NCBI RefSeq assembly: GCF_015355785.1
Contig: NZ_JADKYW010000005.1
Location: 775,468 to 839,467 of the forward strand
Direction of reading: 5' to 3'
Source: Arthrobacter gandavensis
GTDB lineage: Bacteria > Actinomycetota > Actinomycetes > Actinomycetales > Micrococcaceae
Length of the DNA stretch: 64,000 nucleotides
Shown: in pieces, positions 58,449 through 64,000 of the stretch
Position numbering within the stretch: the stretch's first letter is position 1
Layout of the letters: every line of letters starts with the position of its first letter
Translations under genes and position numbers: made by a program
Notes under the pieces: generated by a model
Databases searched by the model: none
What the model was told of the DNA's origin: nothing
What the model saw: only the letters and a program-made list of their open reading frames with translations

Positions 58449-59462
58449 ATGGCTGCAACAAACGTTGAAGCCTGGCAGCGCGCCGTCGTCCGGGAAACCC
58501 GGGACGTAGCGGAGGGCATCCGCCGCATTGTGCTGGTCCCCGGAGAACCGGTGCCGGCCGCGGCGGGAAGCCACGTGGACGTCATGGTCACCATTGACGG
58601 CGAGAAGCAACGCCGCTCCTACTCGATCGTTGAAGCGCACGACGGCGGCCGGGAACTGGCGATCAGCGTCTTCCGCACCGCGGCGTCCCGCGGCGGGTCG
58701 ATCTTCATGCATACCCTGGCACCAGGGGATGAGCTGGAGATTACCCAGCCGCTGCAGAACTTTCCCCTGCGTGTAGGTGCGCCGCGCTATGTCCTGCTGG
58801 CAGGGGGCGTGGGCATCACCGCCATCCTGAACATGGCCCGGGTCCTGAAGAAGGTGAAGGCCAACTACCGGCTGGTCTACGCCGGACGGAACCGCAGCGC
58901 CATGGCCTACCTGGCCGACCTGCAGGCGGAGCACGGCGACGCCCTGGAGATTCATGTGGACGCCGAGGGCAGCGCCCTGTCCATTACGGAATTGGTCGAA
59001 GGGCTGCAGGATGGAACGGAGCTGTACATGTGCGGGCCGATTCGCCTGATGGACGCGGTACACCGGTCCTGGCGGGACCACGGCCTGGACCCGGCCAACC
59101 TGCGGTACGAGACGTTCGGCAACTCGGGCTGGTACCGCCCGGAGGAGTTCATTGTCCGGGTGCCGCGGCTGGGACTTGAAACCCGGGTGGGGCCGGGCCG
59201 GTCCATGCTCGAAGCCCTCGAAGACGCCGGGGCGGACATGATGTTTGACTGCCGCAAGGGCGAATGCGGGCTGTGCGAAGTGCGGATCCTGGAACTGGAA
59301 GGCGCCGTCGACCACCGGGACGTCTTCTACAGCGAACGCCAGCAGCGGGCGCGGGAGAAAATGTGCTGCTGCGTCTCGCGTGCCGTCACAGATCCTGCCG
59401 CAGCGTCCGGAACTTCCGGGCTCCGGGCCGGTCCCGCCGTCGTCACCATTGACGTCTCCTAA
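58449..59462 (+). CDS. vanB: vanillate O-demethylase reductase subunit
   Basis: A 337-residue class IA-type reductase delivering electrons from NADH to VanA. Domain order: flavin-binding FNR domain with RRSYSIVEAHDGG, NAD-binding part with LLAGGVGITAILNMARV and MCGPIRLMDAVHRSW, and a C-terminal plant-type [2Fe-2S] domain CRKGECGLC...CC. It starts 3 nt after vanA. The cluster ligands are intact. No vanK transporter is in the window. Confidence 0.92.
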   Translation: MAATNVEAWQRAVVRETRDVAEGIRRIVLVPGEPVPAAAGSHVDVMVTIDGEKQRRSYSIVEAHDGGRELAISVFRTAASRGGSIFMHTLAPGDELEITQPLQNFPLRVGAPRYVLLAGGVGITAILNMARVLKKVKANYRLVYAGRNRSAMAYLADLQAEHGDALEIHVDAEGSALSITELVEGLQDGTELYMCGPIRLMDAVHRSWRDHGLDPANLRYETFGNSGWYRPEEFIVRVPRLGLETRVGPGRSMLEALEDAGADMMFDCRKGECGLCEVRILELEGAVDHRDVFYSERQQRAREKMCCCVSRAVTDPAAASGTSGLRAGPAVVTIDVS

Positions 59463-59548
59463 ACAGTTCTGTGATACGTCTTACGAAGGCGCGGCGGCCA
59501 CCTGCCCGAGCAGGCATGAAGCCGCGCATTCGTATAGATTGAACTGAG

Positions 59549-59610
59549 CATTCCGCATAACGGAATGGTCGGTGAGTCACCGAATTACTTTGAGGGGACC
59601 CCGCCCTCAA
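59549..59610 (+). promoter_or_regulatory. three consecutive stem-loops in the aceE leader
   Basis: CATTCCG-CATAA-CGGAATG (59549-59567), CGGTGAGTCACCG (59570-59582) and TTGAGGG-GACCCCG-CCCTCAA (59590-59610) follow one another between a TATAGATT -10-like box (about 59533-59540) and the aceE ATG at 59625. Each is a perfect dyad. They may be RNA structures or DNA operators; the first shares CATTCCG[CT]AT with the iclR-hyi intergenic region. Confidence 0.7.
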
Positions 59611-59624
59611 CCGAGAGGCTGCAT

Positions 59625-62366
59625 ATGAGCGTCAGTGAAGACAGAACGGACATCCTCAGCGGGCTGACCAGCCAGCTGCCGGATCGTGACCCGGAAGAAA
59701 CCGCGGAATGGATTGAATCCCTTGACGAGCTGATCCGCTCGCAGGGCACGGAGCGTGCGCAGTTCATCATGCGCTCGCTGCTCCAGCGGGCAGGATCCCG
59801 CTCTGTTGGTGTTCCCATGGTGACCACCACCGACTACGTCAACACCATCCCGGTGGACCAGGAACCTGAGTTCCCCGGCGACGAGGAAACCGAACGCCGC
59901 TTCCGCGCCTGGCTGCGCTGGAACGCGGCGGTCATGGTGCACCGCGCGCAGCGCCCGGGCATCGGCGTCGGCGGCCACATCTCCACCTATGCCGGAGCCG
60001 CCACCCTGTACGAAGTGGGTATGAACCACTTCTTCCGCGGCAAGGACCACCCCGGCGGCGGCGACCAGGTCTTCTTCCAGGGCCATGCCTCCCCCGGCGT
60101 CTATGCCCGTGCCTACCTCGAAGGCCGCCTGAGCGAGGAAGACCTCGACGGCTTCCGCCAGGAGAAGTCCCGCGAGGGACATGCACTGTCCTCCTACCCG
60201 CACCCGCGGAACATGCCCGATTTCTGGGAGTTTCCCACCGTTTCAATGGGCATCGGCCCCATGAACGCCATCTACCAGGCGCAGTCCAACCGCTACCTGC
60301 ACAACCGCGGACTCAAGGACACCTCGGACCAGCACGTCTGGGCGTTCCTGGGCGACGGCGAAATGGACGAGCCCGAATCGCGCGGCCTGCTCCAGCTCGC
60401 CGCCAATGACAAGCTGGACAACCTGACCTTCGTGGTCAACTGCAACCTGCAGCGCCTGGACGGACCCGTCCGCGGCAACGGCAAGATCATGCAGGAGCTG
60501 GAAGCATTCTTCCGCGGCGCCGGCTGGAACGTCATCAAGGTTGTCTGGGGCCGTGAGTGGGACTCGCTGCTCGAAAAGGACAACGACGGCGCGCTGGTGG
60601 ACATCATGAACTCCACGCTCGACGGCGACTACCAGACCTATAAGGCCGAATCCGGCGGATTCGTCCGTGAACACTTCTTCGGCAAGACCCCGCAGACCAA
60701 GGACATGGTTGCGGACCTGAGCGACCAGGACATCTGGAACCTCAAGCGCGGCGGCCACGACTACCGCAAGGTCTACGCCGCATACAAGGCTGCCACCGAG
60801 TTCAAGGGCAAGCCGACCGTCATCCTGGCGCACACGGTCAAGGGCTACGGCCTGGGCACGCACTTCGAAGCGCGCAACGCCACGCACCAGATGAAGAAGC
60901 TGACGCTGGAGGACCTGAAGGCCTTCCGCGACCACCTGCGCATTCCCATCACGGATGAGCAGCTGGAAGCCGATCCGTACCAGCCGCCGTACTACCACCC
61001 GGGAGCTGACTCCCCGGAGATCAAGTACCTGCTGGAACGCCGCCGTGAACTGGGCGGCAACGTGCCTGAGCGCCGTGAGAAGCACGCCCCGGTGAAGCTG
61101 CCGGAGGCCGCTGCCTACGAGGTAGCCAACCGCGGCTCCGGCAAGCAGCTGGCGGCCACCACCATGGCCTTCGTCCGCCTGCTCAAGGACCTCATGCGGG
61201 ACAAGGAATTCGGCAAGCGCATTGTGCCGATCATTCCCGACGAGGCCCGTACCTTCGGCATGGACTCGTTCTTCCCGACGGCGAAGATCTACAACCCCAA
61301 GGGCCAGAACTACCTTTCCGTGGACCGGGACCTCGTCCTGGCCTACAAGGAGTCCCCGCAGGGCCAGATTGTGCACGTGGGCATCAACGAAGCCGGTTCC
61401 ATCGCAGCGTTCACCGCTGCCGGCAGCGCCTACGCCACCCACGGCGAACCGCTGATCCCCGTCTACGTGTTCTACTCGATGTTCGGCTTCCAGCGCACCG
61501 CCGACTACATCTGGGCAGCTGCTGACCAGATGGCACGCGGTTTCCTGATCTCCGCCACCGCCGGCCGCACCACCCTGACCGGTGAAGGGCTTCAGCACGC
61601 TGACGGGCACTCCCCGATCCTGGCCTCCACCAACCCCGCGGTGAAGACCTACGATCCGGCGTACGGCTACGAGATCGGCCACATCATGCGCCGCGGCCTC
61701 GAGGAGATGTACGGAGAGGATTCCGAAGACCGGAACCTGATCTACAACATCATGGTTTACAACGAACCGATCCTTCAGCCGAAGGCACCGGAAGACCTGG
61801 ACGTTGAAGGTGTCATCAAGGGCATCTACAAGGTCTCGGCCTCCGATGCCGAAGGCCCCAAGGCGCAGCTGCTCGCTTCCGGTGTGGCAGTTCCGTGGGC
61901 ACTGGAGGCCCAGAAGCTGCTCGCCAGCGACTGGGGCGTCTCCGCCGATGTCTGGTCGGTAACGTCCTGGAACGAACTGCGCCGCGACGGCCTGGCAGCG
62001 GAGGAAGAGGCCTTCCTCAACCCCGGCTCCGAACCGCGCGTGCCGTTCGTCACCAGGCAGCTGGCCGGCGCCGAAGGACCGATTGTGGCCTCCACCGATT
62101 ACATGAAGGCCGTTCCGGACCAGATCCGCCAGTTCGTGCCGAACGAGTTCGCGTCCCTGGGTGCAGACGACTTCGGCTTCGCCGACACCCGTGCGGCGGC
62201 CCGGCGCTACTTCAAGATCGACAGCCACTCCATGGTGGTCAAGGCCCTGCAGCTTCTCGCTGCCCGCGGCGACGTTGACAAGGACGCTCCGCGCTTGGCG
62301 ATGGAGAAGTACGACCTGCACAACGTGAACGCAGGCACCAGCGGCAACGCGGGCGGCGACGCCTAG
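59625..62366 (+). CDS. aceE: pyruvate dehydrogenase E1 component, homodimeric
   Basis: Thiamine-diphosphate enzyme that decarboxylates pyruvate and acetylates the E2 lipoyl domain; the actinobacterial complex is a hybrid with OdhA/E2. The 913 residues match the AceE length and carry [21 protein letters not shown], the ThDP motif [12 protein letters not shown]...[15 protein letters not shown], and the C-terminal [21 protein letters not shown] segment. ATG 59625 follows GAGAGGCTGC; the open frame extends 60 nt further but includes leader hairpins. It is monocistronic between vanB and a strong terminator. Confidence 0.96.
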   Translation: MSVSEDRTDILSGLTSQLPDRDPEETAEWIESLDELIRSQGTERAQFIMRSLLQRAGSRSVGVPMVTTTDYVNTIPVDQEPEFPGDEETERRFRAWLRWNAAVMVHRAQRPGIGVGGHISTYAGAATLYEVGMNHFFRGKDHPGGGDQVFFQGHASPGVYARAYLEGRLSEEDLDGFRQEKSREGHALSSYPHPRNMPDFWEFPTVSMGIGPMNAIYQAQSNRYLHNRGLKDTSDQHVWAFLGDGEMDEPESRGLLQLAANDKLDNLTFVVNCNLQRLDGPVRGNGKIMQELEAFFRGAGWNVIKVVWGREWDSLLEKDNDGALVDIMNSTLDGDYQTYKAESGGFVREHFFGKTPQTKDMVADLSDQDIWNLKRGGHDYRKVYAAYKAATEFKGKPTVILAHTVKGYGLGTHFEARNATHQMKKLTLEDLKAFRDHLRIPITDEQLEADPYQPPYYHPGADSPEIKYLLERRRELGGNVPERREKHAPVKLPEAAAYEVANRGSGKQLAATTMAFVRLLKDLMRDKEFGKRIVPIIPDEARTFGMDSFFPTAKIYNPKGQNYLSVDRDLVLAYKESPQGQIVHVGINEAGSIAAFTAAGSAYATHGEPLIPVYVFYSMFGFQRTADYIWAAADQMARGFLISATAGRTTLTGEGLQHADGHSPILASTNPAVKTYDPAYGYEIGHIMRRGLEEMYGEDSEDRNLIYNIMVYNEPILQPKAPEDLDVEGVIKGIYKVSASDAEGPKAQLLASGVAVPWALEAQKLLASDWGVSADVWSVTSWNELRRDGLAAEEEAFLNPGSEPRVPFVTRQLAGAEGPIVASTDYMKAVPDQIRQFVPNEFASLGADDFGFADTRAAARRYFKIDSHSMVVKALQLLAARGDVDKDAPRLAMEKYDLHNVNAGTSGNAGGDA

Positions 62367-62381
62367 CAGTCCCCCGCTTGC

Positions 62382-62423
62382 ACAGAAGGGCCGGAAACCG
62401 CGAACGGTTTCCGGCCCTTCTGT
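62382..62423. terminator. bidirectional terminator after aceE
   Basis: A perfect 19-bp stem ACAGAAGGGCCGGAAACCG / CGGTTTCCGGCCCTTCTGT with a 4-nt CGAA loop, then TTTC. It separates aceE from the convergent iclR gene. Confidence 0.92.
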
Positions 62424-62436
62424 TTTCGGGTCCTGC

Positions 62437-63195
62437 TCAGTGGTGCCGGAGGTCTTCCGCGATTTCCCGTGCAGCGGCCTGGAGGAACGGAACTGCCCGC
62501 TGCCCAAAGGCTTCATCCACCCGGGAGACCGGCCCGGAAACCGAGATGGCGGTGGGGCTGGGCGCACCGGGCACGGCGACGGCGAAGCAGCGCACACCCA
62601 GCTCCTGCTCCTGCTCATCTACAGACCAGCCGCGCTGACGAATCTGTTCGAGGTCTGCCAGCAGCTCATCTATGCCGGTGATGCTGGCTTCCGTGGCTGC
62701 CGGCAGGCCGGTGCGGGCCACGATGCGGCGCACCTGATCAATCGGGAGATGCGCCAGGACCGCCTTTCCGACGCCGGTGGCATGGGTATGGGCGCGCCTG
62801 CCCACCTCGGTGAACGTGCGCATGGAGTGCCTGGACGGCGCCTGGGCGATGTACAGCACCTGGTCCGAATCCAGGACCGCCATATTGGCTGTTTCACCCA
62901 GCTGGTCGACGAGCTTCTTGAGCACCGGCTGGGCTAGGGCGCCCAGCTGCGCGGTGGCCCCTTCACCGAGCCGGATGAGCCGGGGCCCCAGGGCGTAGCG
63001 CCGGTTCGGCAGCTGCCGGACGTAGCCCAGGCCCACCAGAGTGCGCAGGAGTCGGTGGATGGTGGGCAGCGGCAGATCCGCGGTTGCCGCGAGCTCGCTG
63101 AGCGCCGCTGAACCGCCGGCGTCCGTGATGAGTTCCAGCAGCTCGAAGACCCGCTCCACCGACTGCACTCCCGAGCCACTGGTTCGCTCAGCCAT
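62437..63195 (-). CDS. IclR-family transcriptional regulator
   Basis: A 252-residue regulator. The N-terminal winged helix has VFELLELITDAGGSAALSELAATADLPLPTIHRLLRTLVGLGYVRQLPNRRYALG, and the C-terminal ligand domain has NMAVLDSDQVLYIAQAPSRHSMRTFTEVGRRAHTHATGVGKAVLA and RGWSVDEQEQELGVRCFAVAV. It is divergent from a hydroxypyruvate isomerase-like gene, a layout typical of glyoxylate/allantoin-type IclR regulators. AAGGAG precedes the ATG. Its operator is probably within the 114-bp intergenic region. Confidence 0.9.
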   Translation of the reverse strand: MAERTSGSGVQSVERVFELLELITDAGGSAALSELAATADLPLPTIHRLLRTLVGLGYVRQLPNRRYALGPRLIRLGEGATAQLGALAQPVLKKLVDQLGETANMAVLDSDQVLYIAQAPSRHSMRTFTEVGRRAHTHATGVGKAVLAHLPIDQVRRIVARTGLPAATEASITGIDELLADLEQIRQRGWSVDEQEQELGVRCFAVAVPGAPSPTAISVSGPVSRVDEAFGQRAVPFLQAAAREIAEDLRHH

Positions 63196-63251
63196 ATCGG
63201 CAGCTCCTTCCGGTACGGTTCACCGAGGCGAACAGTGCAGCGCTGGATTCT

Positions 63252-63294
63252 CATTCCGTATCGCAAACAATATTATCCGTTGTACGAAAGTCGC
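63252..63294. promoter_or_regulatory. iclR-hyi intergenic control region
   Basis: AT-rich by local standards and containing CATTCCGTAT (63252-63261), GCAAACAATATTATCC and GTTGTACG. The half-site CATTCCG[CT]AT also occurs as a full palindrome in the aceE leader. Likely the IclR binding region; inferred. Confidence 0.5.
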
Positions 63295-63309
63295 GGAGGA
63301 GGTACTGCC

Positions 63310-64000
63310 ATGGCTGAACCCTTCGGGGACCTGACCGTGAACTGTTCAATGATGCTCGCGGATCTTCCTCTGCTGGAGCGCCCGGCGGCAGCGGCAGCGG
63401 CGGGGTTCGACGCCGTCGAATTCTGGTGGCCCTTCGAGTCGCCGGTTCCCGGGGACCGGGAGGTGGATGCCTTCCTGACGTCAATCTCCGATGCCGGCGT
63501 CCGGCTCACGGGGCTTAACTTCTACGCCGGGAACATGTCCGCCGGGGAGCGCGGAGTACTGTCCTCTTCGTCCCGCAGTGCGGCGTTCCGTTCCAGCCTG
63601 GAGACCGCCGCCGGCATCGCCGAGCGGACGGGGTGCCGCGGGTTCAACGCGTTGTATGGGTTGCCGGAGGCTGACACCGCGCCGGCGGTCCAGGCGGAGT
63701 GCGCGGTGGAGAACCTGGCGGCGGCCGCCGACGCCGTCGCATCCCTGGGCGGGACGGTCCTGCTTGAACCGCTCAGCGGGCTCTCCGGCTACCCCCTCCG
63801 GACCGCAGCCGACTGCTTCGCCGTCCTCGAACGGGTGCACGCCGCCGGACAGCAGAACATTGCCCTGCTGGCGGATTTCTACCACCTGGCCGTCAACGGC
63901 GAGGACGTACCGGCCCTCATCGCCGGGCACGCGGCGTCGTTCGGGCACATCCAGCTGGCCGACGCTCCGGGACGCGGTGCCCCCGGAACCGGCAGCCTGC
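63310..64000 (+). CDS. hyi: hydroxypyruvate isomerase-like TIM-barrel protein (5' part)
   Basis: Runs past the window end, so 230 codons are visible and no stop is seen. The ATG follows GGAGGAGGT, an excellent ribosome binding site. The translation has the xylose isomerase-like TIM barrel pattern: VNCSMMLADLPLLERPAAAA, FDAVEFWWPF, VRLTGLNFYAGNMSAGERGV, and LLADFYHLAVNGEDVPALIA, all typical of Hyi. The enzyme interconverts hydroxypyruvate and tartronate semialdehyde in glyoxylate use. The divergent IclR gene supports this call. Confidence 0.85.
   Translation, partial: MAEPFGDLTVNCSMMLADLPLLERPAAAAAAGFDAVEFWWPFESPVPGDREVDAFLTSISDAGVRLTGLNFYAGNMSAGERGVLSSSSRSAAFRSSLETAAGIAERTGCRGFNALYGLPEADTAPAVQAECAVENLAAAADAVASLGGTVLLEPLSGLSGYPLRTAADCFAVLERVHAAGQQNIALLADFYHLAVNGEDVPALIAGHAASFGHIQLADAPGRGAPGTGSL

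Noticed and set aside
57222-59315. 697-codon minus-strand open frame opposite vanA-vanB
   Set aside because: It is the antisense frame of two clearly identified genes; long open antisense frames are expected in GC-rich DNA. The predicted protein has no recognisable domain.
60243-62618. 791-codon minus-strand open frame opposite aceE
   Set aside because: Shadow of aceE caused by third-position GC bias. No family resemblance, and it runs through the strong terminator at 62382.
1-64000. Phage, insertion sequence, integrative element or toxin-antitoxin pair
   Set aside because: No transposase, integrase, phage structural gene or toxin-antitoxin pair was recognised, and the tRNA-Gly is not flanked by a partial repeat of its 3' end in this window.

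Overview
The window is high-GC, gene-dense actinobacterial chromosome. It most resembles a member of the Micrococcaceae (Arthrobacter in the broad sense). Supporting signs are the codon bias, DtxR/IdeR-type iron boxes (AGGTNAGGCTAACCT), a PadR-type VanR next to vanAB, cysteine-poor ribosomal proteins L28-L33-S14, homodimeric pyruvate dehydrogenase AceE, and many genes that begin 6-7 nt after a TANNNT -10 element without a ribosome binding site (leaderless transcripts). I see no phage, insertion sequence, CRISPR array or biosynthetic gene cluster. The genus assignment is inference.

Layout. 1-6.6 kb: the tail of a probable emfourin-like gene, tRNA-Gly(CCC), panD, a four-gene sugar ABC importer (lipoprotein, two permeases, MsmX/UgpC-type ATPase) and a membrane-anchored protein of unknown function. 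6.6-12.4 kb, minus strand: a thioredoxin-NHL protein coupled to a CopD-CtaG fusion, HU, and rpmB-rpmG-rpsN. 12.4-18.8 kb: marR-glgC, an MHS-family transporter, a GDSL hydrolase, a lipid kinase and an M23 peptidase. 19-32.6 kb: a siderophore uptake operon (two FecCD permeases, ATPase, siderophore-interacting reductase) behind one iron box and its lipoprotein 6 kb away behind a second; between them a glutathionyl-hydroquinone reductase type protein, a nucleotide-sugar epimerase-like SDR, a DUF368 (PopT-type) membrane protein, YihY, a PRC-barrel/EF-hand protein and MscS. A MarR-Rieske-ferredoxin reductase group follows, with a frameshifted reductase.

32.6-42 kb: a TIGR03085 protein, a large acyl-CoA dehydrogenase, formamidase with FmdB, a zinc alcohol dehydrogenase, an OxlT-like MFS transporter with a 33-residue membrane partner, and a 517-residue heptad-repeat membrane protein. 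42-52.4 kb: single housekeeping or hypothetical genes, an APC permease, an M20 amidohydrolase, and a DesK/NarL-type two-component system beside a NatAB-like ABC exporter. 52.5-56.5 kb: a tightly coupled SDR / acyl-CoA dehydrogenase / APH-kinase operon, with only the C-terminal stub of an acyl-CoA ligase at its head and a divergent TetR with a palindromic operator. The gene set resembles 4-hydroxyacyl-CoA (levulinate-type) catabolism. 56.5-59.5 kb: vanR-vanAB with a palindromic operator. 59.6-64 kb: aceE with a structured leader, an IclR regulator, and the start of a hydroxypyruvate isomerase-like gene that runs off the window.

Most notable: two 60-bp near-perfect palindromes with related sequence, both in convergent intergenic gaps (6593-6652, 52442-52501); the ligase-less 4-hydroxyacyl-CoA-like operon; the heptad-repeat protein built from 84-bp duplications; and the three-hairpin aceE leader, which shares a half-site with the iclR-hyi intergenic region. 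No single locus looks like a wholly new system.
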